Source: Fidelibacterota bacterium (lineage in GTDB: Bacteria > Fidelibacterota > UBA8477 > JABMPR01). Taken from it: a DNA stretch of 64,000 nt. Location of the stretch: positions 31,699 through 95,698 of the forward strand of contig JAIPJF010000012.1 in the NCBI GenBank assembly GCA_021734325.1. The letters are read 5' to 3'. The stretch's first letter is position 1, and each line of letters starts with the position of its first letter. The translations under genes were made by a program, and so were the position numbers. Of the stretch, positions 1-8,489 are shown one piece after another. The notes beneath the pieces were generated by a model that made no database searches, was not told the origin of the DNA, and saw only the letters and a program-made list of their open reading frames with translations.

Positions 1-156
1 AACGAGGAAACCGGGCAGGGAGTACTAGTTCGACGTGGTGATGTAATTGTAGTTCCGCGAACTCTTAAAGATTCAGTAATTGGAGAAATATCCGCATTAC
101 AAATAACGGTATCTTTAGTAACCATTTATCTCACATTTTTAGCTACTACTGGATAA
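1..156 (+). CDS. Polysaccharide export protein (Wza/SLBB type), C-terminal end only
   Basis: The window opens inside this gene; 51 codons remain before the TAA at 154-156. The visible part reads as a small beta-rich piece with the motif GDVIVVP, common at the end of SLBB/polysaccharide export domains, followed by a hydrophobic stretch (ITVSLVTIYLTFLATTG) that could be a C-terminal membrane or outer-membrane segment. Position immediately ahead of Wzz-like genes fits an outer-membrane export channel of a capsule or exopolysaccharide locus. The family call is an inference from a short tail and from context; most of the protein lies outside the window. Confidence 0.6.
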   Translation, partial: NEETGQGVLVRRGDVIVVPRTLKDSVIGEISALQITVSLVTIYLTFLATTG

Positions 157-472
157 TTGATGAATGTGACTAAGATCGCTTCTTACGAATTAAGTTTGCT
201 GACCTGGAAGCTTTAACGACTTTGGTTCTTAACAGGATAAATATGCGCTATAAAACACTTAATCTGATTAACGCTCGGCTGCAATGGCAAAATGATATTA
301 ATATCCATTTGATTGTTAAATCGTATACCATGATCCACTCATTTGCAGCTGGTGATGGTCCCCGTGATTGCTAAGCGGCAGTTAGGCTTGGCGGAAGACA
401 ATCCAAGAAAGATTTATCTCTCAGATAAGTTTTATCGTTCCTTGTTGGTACAATACAATAGGAAAACAATAG
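157..472. other. Gene-free stretch between export protein and broken Wzz gene
   Basis: About 316 bases hold no open frame with a convincing start or homology. All frames are interrupted by stops. Since the next frame downstream is a decayed Wzz copy, this may include further decayed sequence, but I could not recognise any protein in it. No clear promoter or terminator was seen. Confidence 0.5.
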
Positions 473-1004
473 GTGACACAAAATATCAATTCAGGGATAC
501 AAACAGAAATGAGGAGTAGTGACTCTTTAATTCTATTTCCTTCAAATCTGTGGCGGAATAGTATACAATTTCTTCGCAATGTTATGATCGCAAGTGTTAT
601 TTTTGTCACGGTCGCAATTATTATGCCCAAAACTTTGTATGCAACAATAACATCGATGACTTCGATCGCTGATTTTAACCATGGGACTTTGAATATTGCC
701 ATGACCTCGTTTTTTCTTAGTGCTTTCATGGGAGCAGAGGGCAGTTTGAAAGCGATAAGTACAATTACTGTCCTCAAAAGTAGAACCCTGGCAGAAAGCA
801 AAGCAGAAGCTCTAGAAGAAGCACGCAAGGTGTTCTCCAGAAGATTTGTGAATGGACATCACTGAGGTGGTAACGATTGGGATTCAGCTTTATTTGTCAA
901 CACCTGGGATTTCGAGCAAAGAAGAAGACCGGAGAGCAGGGCATTTGACAGTTAATCTTCCTAGACAGACAATCGCAGCTATTTCAGCAGCGGCTACAAA
1001 ATAA
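473..1004 (+). pseudogene. Decayed Wzz-like chain-length determinant (N-terminal half, frameshifted)
   Basis: The first part (473-865, GTG start) encodes 130 residues that line up with the N-terminal 110 residues of the intact Wzz-like protein next door: a tryptophan-rich start, a membrane segment ending in IIMPKT (SLIMPKT in the intact gene), then a hydrophobic Leu/Phe stretch and VLKSRT (ILKSRT in the intact gene). It stops early at 863-865. A second frame, open from 852 to the TAA at 1002-1004, continues the resemblance (an acidic KEED region matching DEEEEV). The remaining two thirds of a normal protein are missing. I read this as a tandem paralogue of the next gene, broken by a frameshift and truncated. 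It could still make a short membrane peptide, but I see no sign of selection for that. Confidence 0.7.
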
Positions 1005-1051
1005 ATCCAAATGATAAATATTTACATGATATGATGAAATAAGGACAAGCC

Positions 1052-2233
1052 ATGATGACTACACAAGACCTACTTCCTGATAATCCCTTGAATGACCCTG
1101 GTTTGTTCGAATATGGACACCTTTTTTGGGAAAATCGACTATCAATTGCTAAAAGCCTCTTTATTGTTTCAATTCTCTCAATGGCCATGTCCCTGATAAT
1201 GCCTAAAACATATCAGGCCGCAGCAGTATTGATGCCGCCGTCATCAGAAAATTCAGCTTCAGGTCTATTGAGTTCTCTAACAAGTTTTCCTCTGGGAGGG
1301 TTATTATCTCAATCGGCAGATGAAACGACGAGTTTTATTGCCATATTGAAAAGTCGAACAGTGATGGAGGACGTGGTTAGGAAGTTTGATTTAATAGATC
1401 TATATGAATCAGAGAATATCGAGGATGCAGTACTGGCATTGAATAATAATGTAATGTTTACGGTGGAAGATGAGGGCACAATTCGAATAGCAGCAACTGT
1501 ATCAACCAGTTGGTTTCATCCTGATGAAGAAGAGGAGGTTGCCAAAACGTTGTCTGCGAATATAGCAAATTATTTTGTTGAAAAACTGGATATGGTGGGA
1601 AAACGCCTTAAGTCTCAGCAGGCTTCGTTTCGGAGACAGTTCATTGAAAAACGTTACTACCAAAATATTGCCGACATGACCGTGGCCGAGGAAAACCTTA
1701 AGGAGTTTCAGCAGAAATATAAACTAATCGCTCTGCCTGAACAAACCAGTGCTGCGATTGAAGCAGCGGCCCTAATCAAGGGACAGATCCTTTCAAATGA
1801 AGTTAAACTCGCAGTCATGGCAACAACACTTACCCCTGGCCACCCCGAGATGGAGATGGTAATTAAGGAAAATGATGAATTAAAATCACAACTTAATTTG
1901 ATGGATCATGGAGCGAAAAAGGATCATTCCATTGAGAATATGCTCTTTCCCACATTTTCTGAGGTACCTGATTTAGGGGTAAAATTATTGCGTTTAAAAA
2001 GGGATGTAGAAATTCAAAACACACTTTTCGGATTTATGACACAGCAATATGAGGAAGCGAAAATCCAGGAAGCAAAGGATACACCCACTGTTCAGGTCCT
2101 GGATGAGGCTGTTTCCCCTATTCGGAAATATCGACCGAGGAGAATGTTGCTAGTTGTTAGCATTTTCCTTGTAACCTTTCTTGTGCATATTAGCTACATT
2201 GCAGCTAAGGCAAACCAGAAAGAAGCAGCTTAA
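1052..2233 (+). CDS. Wzz-family polysaccharide chain-length determinant
   Basis: This 393-residue inner-membrane protein has the classical Wzz layout: a membrane segment near residues 33-50 followed by MPKTY, a long periplasmic region rich in charged helices (about 60-355, probably coiled coil around 190-250), a Pro/Arg-rich SPIRKYRPRR stretch, and a second membrane segment near the C terminus. Family members set the length of chains made by the Wzy polymerase. There is no kinase domain with Walker motifs, so it is not a complete Wzc-type tyrosine autokinase. An AAGGAC ribosome-binding site lies ahead of the ATG. It follows a decayed paralogue and precedes wzy- and wzx-like genes, supporting a Wzx/Wzy-dependent pathway. 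Confidence 0.85.
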   Translation: MMTTQDLLPDNPLNDPGLFEYGHLFWENRLSIAKSLFIVSILSMAMSLIMPKTYQAAAVLMPPSSENSASGLLSSLTSFPLGGLLSQSADETTSFIAILKSRTVMEDVVRKFDLIDLYESENIEDAVLALNNNVMFTVEDEGTIRIAATVSTSWFHPDEEEEVAKTLSANIANYFVEKLDMVGKRLKSQQASFRRQFIEKRYYQNIADMTVAEENLKEFQQKYKLIALPEQTSAAIEAAALIKGQILSNEVKLAVMATTLTPGHPEMEMVIKENDELKSQLNLMDHGAKKDHSIENMLFPTFSEVPDLGVKLLRLKRDVEIQNTLFGFMTQQYEEAKIQEAKDTPTVQVLDEAVSPIRKYRPRRMLLVVSIFLVTFLVHISYIAAKANQKEAA

Positions 2234-2256
2234 GAAAATCGTTTTCAAGTAATCCA

Positions 2257-3468
2257 ATGCTGTTCAAACTTACACGGATACTGTTGTTCAGTGCCTTTTT
2301 ACTATTACCTCTTACCTTTATTAAAGTTTTCAGTAATCTTTCAATCAGCGATATTCTGATTGCCATCAGCTTTTTTACACTTTCAATATCCAGTGTTGGG
2401 AAAAGATTTCTATCTGAAACGGTGGTTGTGAAAAATGAATTTACTATTCCATTGATAATTTTTAGTATTGGTTTCCTAATATCAATAAATAATAGTGTAT
2501 ATATTCTGGAAAGTATCACTGCCTACATCCAGATTATCTTTATTTTCCTGATCGCATACCCAGTCATTTCAGAAGTTCTCCAGAATGAGAAGCAAATTAG
2601 AATCGGTGTCATCCTGTTGATAATTCCAGGCATAATAATAAGTATTCTCATGATGATGTTAAAATTCTTAAGTATTGATTTAGGTTTGGATCTTCTAGCC
2701 TATGAGGGTTGGAGAGGTCGATTTTCCTATGGCGGCATGGAACCAAATGTTCCTGGACGAATTATCCTGCAAAATATTCCTTTGTTGGCAGTTTTCTTAC
2801 TTACTACAAAAAAGATACGTGTCCAATTGATTTTGGGTATATTTATCATCATCCAATTGCTTGCTATATTCCTCACCTCTTCGCGATCAAACATGCTCGC
2901 ATTCGTCCTCGGTCTGCTCCTTTTTGTAATATTTATGGTACATGCAGGTAGAAATTTGAAACCACGTCAACTATTGTTGACAGTGATCATTTTTACGACT
3001 CTCTTGTTGGTCCCCTACAGCATGAATAAAGATTTTTTCGAAAAACCATTTGAAAGATATAGTACTATCCTGAACCCACAAAAATCTGCATCATCTCTCG
3101 AACGCTTAAAGGTGATCAATATGGGGATGGATTACCTGAATCAAAATCCTGTCAGTGGTTTGGGCCTGGGTAATTCTTATCTATACACAGACATCAGTCT
3201 TCACAATCCAATTCTGCTGACCTGGCTTGAGAATGGTATTCTAGGCGTGATCGGGTTTACATGGCTTTATTTTCTATTGTTGAAACGGGGATTCATCGCG
3301 TATAAACACAAATTCTTTAATAATGACTTATTAATCGGGTTGACCATTGTAGCTGTATTGATGGTGTTTGGTGACATGTTTATGGCAAACTCATATAAAC
3401 GTGTCCTGTGGTTACCGGCACTTTTGCTTATGGTTCATCTTAAAAATTTAAATTTATCGACAAAATGA
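2257..3468 (+). CDS. O-antigen ligase / Wzy-type polymerase family membrane protein
   Basis: This 403-residue protein is almost entirely hydrophobic, with roughly ten to twelve membrane segments and a larger extracytoplasmic loop in the last third (around residues 250-310) containing PVSGLGLGNSY and an HNPILLTWLENG motif; the G-x-G-x-G plus His-Asn pattern is typical of the O-antigen ligase (Wzy_C/WaaL) superfamily. Such proteins either polymerise repeat units or ligate finished chains; sequence alone does not separate these. It sits between the Wzz-like and Wzx-like genes, which favours polymerase. Spacing of 23 bases to the previous gene suggests one operon. Confidence 0.8.
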   Translation: MLFKLTRILLFSAFLLLPLTFIKVFSNLSISDILIAISFFTLSISSVGKRFLSETVVVKNEFTIPLIIFSIGFLISINNSVYILESITAYIQIIFIFLIAYPVISEVLQNEKQIRIGVILLIIPGIIISILMMMLKFLSIDLGLDLLAYEGWRGRFSYGGMEPNVPGRIILQNIPLLAVFLLTTKKIRVQLILGIFIIIQLLAIFLTSSRSNMLAFVLGLLLFVIFMVHAGRNLKPRQLLLTVIIFTTLLLVPYSMNKDFFEKPFERYSTILNPQKSASSLERLKVINMGMDYLNQNPVSGLGLGNSYLYTDISLHNPILLTWLENGILGVIGFTWLYFLLLKRGFIAYKHKFFNNDLLIGLTIVAVLMVFGDMFMANSYKRVLWLPALLLMVHLKNLNLSTK

Positions 3469-3479
3469 AATAACAACAG

Positions 3480-4712
3480 ATGCTAAGGAACGTAAGCTCA
3501 ACTTTATTCATTATGGTATTAAGCATGCTGGCTTCATTTGCCGTTACAATTCTTTTGGGTAGAGCGCTTTCCATAAGTGACTTTGGCGAATACGCACTTT
3601 TGAGGCAAGTCGTTTTAATTGGAATCACAATCGCAATTTTTGGATTAGATTTTAGTTACACAAAAATTTTTGCATTAAAAACTGATGCAAACAGGAAAAC
3701 CCACCTGCTAACGCTACTATTCTTTGCGCTCCTCTCGATCATTTATGTAACAATTTTAAAGTTCATTTATGACTTCCATAGGGACAAACTGTTTTACCTT
3801 TTCTTTAGCACTGTCTTTGGTGCTACCGGCCTGTTTGTAGCTGCCATTCAGCGATTAAAAGGAAGGTTTCTACTGGCTCAGATATTCGCAGGGGGGTGGA
3901 AAATAGCTTTGCTCGTGGTCGTTCTGATTGCTCTTTATCTTGAATCCCCGTTGCGAATCATATCGATTTATCAGTTCATGTTGCTCTCTCTCTTTATCTA
4001 TTCTAGTTATTACATAAAATTTCTGTTCCAGAGTTACCAGAAAAGTGACGAGGAAATTGATTATAGGCACTATCTAAAGTTAGGAATGGTATTCTGGATA
4101 ATCAATTCTACTGGATTAATCTCAGGCGGAATCGATAAGCTGGTAATACCAGTATTTTATGACCGGGATATTCTGGGAATATTTGCAGGTATCAGTTTTA
4201 TTTTTACAACCAGCATGACTATGGTAGGTAGCGCGATTGGTTATGTGATATTCCCGAAAATATCTGCAGGTCAGAAAATAAATATCAGAAAGTTGAGCCT
4301 GTATTTATCGATACTTATTTCTGCCACTTTTATTCTTTTTTATTTTACAGGTGTCCAGTTGGTCAATATAGTATTTCAGCTAAAGTTCGAAGCCTATGTC
4401 AGTCCCTTCTTAATCTTCTTGTTTACCCTAATTGGCGCACTGCAAATTGTGCATACAATTCTCCATTTTATTATCTCTGCTCGAGGGAGCAATAAGGAAT
4501 TGATCTCCTACTGGGTTATTATGCTGATATATATTCTCTTTTTTGTGCTAGCATTGTACCTGGGAAAATTCATTTCCATACCAATACTCGTATATATTTC
4601 AGAGGTATTAATACTGACTCAAATTTTAAAAATTTCATCCATTCTTGCGGTGTTTAAAAACCTTTTACGTGAAGATAGAGAAATTATAAATAAGCTTTCT
4701 ACCACTCAATAA
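3480..4712 (+). CDS. Wzx-type oligosaccharide flippase (MOP superfamily)
   Basis: A 410-residue polytopic protein with about twelve predicted membrane segments. The N terminus has the family pattern LLGRALSISDFGEYALLRQ near residues 22-42, characteristic of polysaccharide biosynthesis flippases that move undecaprenyl-linked repeat units across the inner membrane. Further in, GLISGGIDKLVIPVFYDR matches the usual second-half motif. It starts 11 bases after the Wzy-like gene, so translation is probably coupled. Confidence 0.85.
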   Translation: MLRNVSSTLFIMVLSMLASFAVTILLGRALSISDFGEYALLRQVVLIGITIAIFGLDFSYTKIFALKTDANRKTHLLTLLFFALLSIIYVTILKFIYDFHRDKLFYLFFSTVFGATGLFVAAIQRLKGRFLLAQIFAGGWKIALLVVVLIALYLESPLRIISIYQFMLLSLFIYSSYYIKFLFQSYQKSDEEIDYRHYLKLGMVFWIINSTGLISGGIDKLVIPVFYDRDILGIFAGISFIFTTSMTMVGSAIGYVIFPKISAGQKINIRKLSLYLSILISATFILFYFTGVQLVNIVFQLKFEAYVSPFLIFLFTLIGALQIVHTILHFIISARGSNKELISYWVIMLIYILFFVLALYLGKFISIPILVYISEVLILTQILKISSILAVFKNLLREDREIINKLSTTQ

Positions 4713-4764
4713 TGATTGTTAATTAAAAGGCTTAAACTGTACCAGGTAAATTGAAAGTTGACCC

Positions 4765-5856
4765 TTGACTAGAATCAAAGTACTGCATTTGTTAAACACG
4801 ATCGAACCAAGTGGTGTTGGTAATTTGCTGCACGCTCAAATACCCTACTATAATCACAAAGAGATGGACATATATATCGGGTACCTAACAGGGACCAGCA
4901 TACTTTTCCAAGACATGAAAAATATTACTCTTGTAGATTTTTCATCGACAACAAAATTTACTTTTCTTTCAATATTTCATATTTTCCGGTTCACGAGATC
5001 GCATAAGATTGACATCATCCATACTCACCTGATCCAAGCCAGTCTGCTCGGTAGGTTTCTATCTTTTATTCTCCCTTCTGTAAAGTGCGTTACTACTCGA
5101 CATTACGCCAAAGCCAAGAAACATAAGAGATTGATTAATAAATTGGAGGATTATACAGAAAGATATAGTGATGCCATTATATGTATCTCCAATTATGTTC
5201 GCACTTATCTGCTAAATCTAGGGATCAACAAATCAAAATTATACGTAATGTATAATGCTGTTGATTTAAAGATATTTGATAAATATACCTTAAAAAATGA
5301 ATCTGAAATGATCATCGGAACAGTTGGTAGATTGGATAAGCAGAAAGGGATTGATGTGCTTATCAATGCCCATGCACAGCTTGTCAGAAAATTTCCGAAT
5401 CTGATATTGGAGATTATCGGTGATGGTCCGCACCGGGAGAAGTTGAGTTTATTGACCAGGGAGCTAAAACTGGAGAATAACGTGCGATTTTTGGGAAACA
5501 TTCCACCTGTGCTGGTCAGGGAGAAAATGGTTCGGTGGAAAATATTTATTCTTGCCTCAAGGTGGGAGGCCTTTGGTATCGTAAATATAGAAGCACTTGC
5601 CCTTGGCCTTCCTGTTATTGCATCAAATGTCGAAGCGATTCCTGAGGTAATTCTCGAAGGGGTTACTGGATATTTGATCCAACCAGACAATTCTGATGAA
5701 ATATATGAGAGAGTAAGTTCAATTCTTGCTAATTATGAGCAGGCGAAAGTCCTGGGTCAAAAGGGAAAAATTATGGTTAGAGAAAAATTCTCAGCAGAAG
5801 GACTGGCTCGAAACACTGCAGAATTGTATCAAAAGTTGGTGAAAAAGCATGAATAA
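4765..5856 (+). CDS. GT4-family glycosyltransferase
   Basis: A 363-residue GT-B fold retaining glycosyltransferase. The start is TTG (4765), chosen because RIKVLHLLNTIEPSGVGN is the normal N-terminal strand and glycine loop of the family. The C-terminal domain shows GTVGRLDKQKGID near residue 190 and the catalytic/nucleotide-binding E-x7-E motif (E268 and E276, in EAFGIVNIE). The donor sugar cannot be read from sequence. It overlaps the next gene by 8 bases, so the two are cotranslated. Expected to add a sugar to the lipid-linked repeat unit on the cytoplasmic side. Confidence 0.88.
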   Translation: MTRIKVLHLLNTIEPSGVGNLLHAQIPYYNHKEMDIYIGYLTGTSILFQDMKNITLVDFSSTTKFTFLSIFHIFRFTRSHKIDIIHTHLIQASLLGRFLSFILPSVKCVTTRHYAKAKKHKRLINKLEDYTERYSDAIICISNYVRTYLLNLGINKSKLYVMYNAVDLKIFDKYTLKNESEMIIGTVGRLDKQKGIDVLINAHAQLVRKFPNLILEIIGDGPHREKLSLLTRELKLENNVRFLGNIPPVLVREKMVRWKIFILASRWEAFGIVNIEALALGLPVIASNVEAIPEVILEGVTGYLIQPDNSDEIYERVSSILANYEQAKVLGQKGKIMVREKFSAEGLARNTAELYQKLVKKHE

Positions 5857-7234
5857 ATTGTTTCAGAATATTTACCGGATATCGCCCAATTTCGTTCAAA
5901 ATACGATGATTTCATTTTTTGATCTCGTCTATCTCAGACGCCATGGAGGTAATTATTCTCGATTGAAACGACAGTATAAGGAACTTCAAACTGCTCCGCT
6001 TGAGCATTTATTAGATCTTCAAAATACAAGATTTTTAGAGTTTATTAATTATGTTACCAATCATTCCGAGTTTTATAAAAACTACTATGCGGATATCGAC
6101 TTAAGTCAAATAAAAGATGTTACTGGTATCAGTCTTCTGCCTGTTATGGAAAAGGAGACATTGCGGAGAAATATAAAGACAATTAAGACAATATCGCCGA
6201 ACAAATCGTATGTGGGGCATACTGGAGGTACAACAGGTAAATCGCTGGAGGTCTATTATCGATGGGATGATATTCAGGATCGATTTGCAATGCTCGACGC
6301 TTTTCGCGAGAAATATGGGTACAAATTTGGAAAAAGAACGGCATGGTTCAGTGGAAAAACCATCCTAAATAAAAAGGATGAAAGAAAGAAAAGATTCTGG
6401 AAACTTGATTACTTTTTTAATATACGCTATTATTCGACATTCCACATTACCCAGGAAAACATCCCGTATATACTTGAAGATTTAAATTGGTATCAACCAA
6501 AAATTATCTCCGGGTTTCCCTCCAATCTTTTCGAGATTGCAAACACCGCAAGGTTAAATGACCTTCGAGTCACGTTTAAGCCAGACATTATATTTACAAC
6601 TGCAGAAACACTGATAAAGGAACAGATAGACGTCATTGAGGAGGTATTTAATTGTAAGGTATTTGATCAATATGCATCATCGGAAGGAGCACCCTTCCTA
6701 TTTCAATGTCAAAAAGGCAGAATGCATTTTCAGCTTTTAAGTGGTATAATTGAAATCGTCGATGAGAATATGAAGCCAGCACAAGAGGGTGAAATCCTAG
6801 TAAGCTCTTTTACGACAAGAGGTACGCCCTTGGTAAGGTACAGAATCGGGGATAAAATGAGTTGGTCAAATGAGATTTGTGATTGTGGTGATACACAACC
6901 AGTTATTAAATCGGTTCAGGGCAGGGAGATTGAATACATTTATTCCAGGGAACGAGGGAAGATAAATTTGGGTAATATCTCTAATTGTGTGAAAAATTTA
7001 AATGGTGTGGTAAAATTCCAAATTATACAGGACAAACTTGATGAAATTGATGTCAAGATTATCACAGATCAGTCACATTACTCAGGTGAAGATGAGAATG
7101 AGTTTAAAAAAGAGTTGGTAGACCGCTTAGGTGAGCTTATCAAAATTAATTTTCACTATGTACAAGATATCGAAAAATCTGCAAGTGGAAAATATTCAAT
7201 CGTAAAGAATAATATCCATCATTTAGTAAAATGA
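5849..7234 (+). CDS. CapK/PaaK-like adenylate-forming enzyme
   Basis: This 461-residue protein belongs to the phenylacetate-CoA ligase/CapK group of the ANL superfamily. Visible motifs are the phosphate-binding loop GHTGGTTGKSLEV (around residues 123-135), FTTAETL and DQYASSEGAP in the central domain (adenine and aryl/acyl contacts), and SFTTRGTPLVRYRIGD ahead of the C-terminal lid. Members in capsule clusters are usually annotated CapK, and their substrate is unknown; they may activate an acyl or amino acid group that decorates the polysaccharide. The ATG overlaps the preceding glycosyltransferase by 8 bases. Four cysteines around the CDCG motif may bind metal. The role in this locus is inferred from position. 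Confidence 0.82.
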   Translation: MNKLFQNIYRISPNFVQNTMISFFDLVYLRRHGGNYSRLKRQYKELQTAPLEHLLDLQNTRFLEFINYVTNHSEFYKNYYADIDLSQIKDVTGISLLPVMEKETLRRNIKTIKTISPNKSYVGHTGGTTGKSLEVYYRWDDIQDRFAMLDAFREKYGYKFGKRTAWFSGKTILNKKDERKKRFWKLDYFFNIRYYSTFHITQENIPYILEDLNWYQPKIISGFPSNLFEIANTARLNDLRVTFKPDIIFTTAETLIKEQIDVIEEVFNCKVFDQYASSEGAPFLFQCQKGRMHFQLLSGIIEIVDENMKPAQEGEILVSSFTTRGTPLVRYRIGDKMSWSNEICDCGDTQPVIKSVQGREIEYIYSRERGKINLGNISNCVKNLNGVVKFQIIQDKLDEIDVKIITDQSHYSGEDENEFKKELVDRLGELIKINFHYVQDIEKSASGKYSIVKNNIHHLVK

Positions 7235-7316
7235 GGAGAAGTCCTCATCGTGAAAAATTTGATACTAGGCAAACAAATCAAGCCAGGTATGGTCTGAAGT
7301 TAGGCAGGAGCAGCAT

Positions 7317-8465
7317 ATTAAAATAGTACGTATCATCACCAGATTGACCATAAGTGGGCCGACCCTTCACACACTATTGCTCACTCAAAAATTAAATGTA
7401 GGAGACAACCGGTCACTCCTCATCTCCGGCGTCCCTGAAGAGGATGAAAAAGCTTATGAGGATGCTGAACGAAATTATGGTGTGAACCCGATCAATGTGA
7501 AGGAGCTCAGACGAACGCCAGGCATACTCAAAGAGATCATGGCAATAGTCAAAATTTTTAAAATTATCAACAAAAGCAAACCTGATGTGGTTCATACACA
7601 CCATGCCAAAGCAGGTACACTGGGGAGGGTTGCAGCAAAAGTATTAGGTGTTCGAATACGCATTCATACTTTTCATGGGCATGTGCTCTCAGGATATTTT
7701 TCTGAAAATGTAACAAAACTGGTTATTCTTGCTGAAAGATTTCTGGCAAAAATATCCACATCGATCATAACCATCAGCGCAGAGCAGTTTGAAGATATTG
7801 TTCATCGATACCGAATAGCTCCAGAATGTAAAACAACGATTATTCCCCTGGGATTTGATTTTAAAAAGATGGTATCTACGAATAAAAATAAAGGACTATG
7901 GCGTCAAAAGTTGGGCATTGAAAAATCTACTGTCTGTATTGGTTTTGTTGGCAGGCTAGCTCCAATTAAGAATGTCACATTTCTCATTGATGCGTATGCA
8001 GAATATTTGCAGATCAACAGGGATTCAAGCCTATGGATAATTGGCGATGGGCCCGAGAAAGAATTATTGAAGTCAAAAATATTTCAGAAAGAGATGGTTA
8101 AGAACGTTCATTTTCTGGGGTGGCAAACGAATCTTTCTGAAATTTATAATGATCTAGATGTGCTGGCTTTGACTTCCTTAAATGAGGGAACACCAGTCGC
8201 CATCATTGAAGCGCTGTCTCACGGAGTACCCGTGGTTTCCACGAATGTTGGTGGCGTAAAATCAATCATTGCATTACCTGAAATGGGGAGGGTTGTCGAT
8301 GGATTTGATCCCATGTCTTTTTCACAATCTCTTGAGGAAACTGTCAAAATTGCCTCAATAAGCAAGAAGTCAGGCAAGCAATGGTATGATGAGATGTATC
8401 AAAGGTACAGCAGTGATCGTTTAATCGAAGACATTAGAAATTTATATGCCACATCCATCGAGTGA
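7317..8465 (+). CDS. GT4-family glycosyltransferase with probable ATT start
   Basis: The protein is a GT-B glycosyltransferase with GRLAPIKN at the start of the second domain and an E-x7-E motif (E290 and E298). The first ATG/GTG/TTG in frame is a TTG at 7344, but starting there removes the conserved first strand. The codons just upstream read IKIVRIITRLTISGP, the normal N terminus of the family, and a CAGGAG ribosome-binding site lies 6 bases before an ATT at 7317. The frame is open back to a TAG at 7266 and holds no standard start codon. I therefore place the start at ATT 7317 (382 residues). A sequencing error or a small deletion joining it to a 15-codon frame at 7250-7297 is the alternative. 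Confidence 0.8.
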   Translation: MKIVRIITRLTISGPTLHTLLLTQKLNVGDNRSLLISGVPEEDEKAYEDAERNYGVNPINVKELRRTPGILKEIMAIVKIFKIINKSKPDVVHTHHAKAGTLGRVAAKVLGVRIRIHTFHGHVLSGYFSENVTKLVILAERFLAKISTSIITISAEQFEDIVHRYRIAPECKTTIIPLGFDFKKMVSTNKNKGLWRQKLGIEKSTVCIGFVGRLAPIKNVTFLIDAYAEYLQINRDSSLWIIGDGPEKELLKSKIFQKEMVKNVHFLGWQTNLSEIYNDLDVLALTSLNEGTPVAIIEALSHGVPVVSTNVGGVKSIIALPEMGRVVDGFDPMSFSQSLEETVKIASISKKSGKQWYDEMYQRYSSDRLIEDIRNLYATSIE

Positions 8466-8489
8466 AATAGATTCAATCTACTCAGTAAA

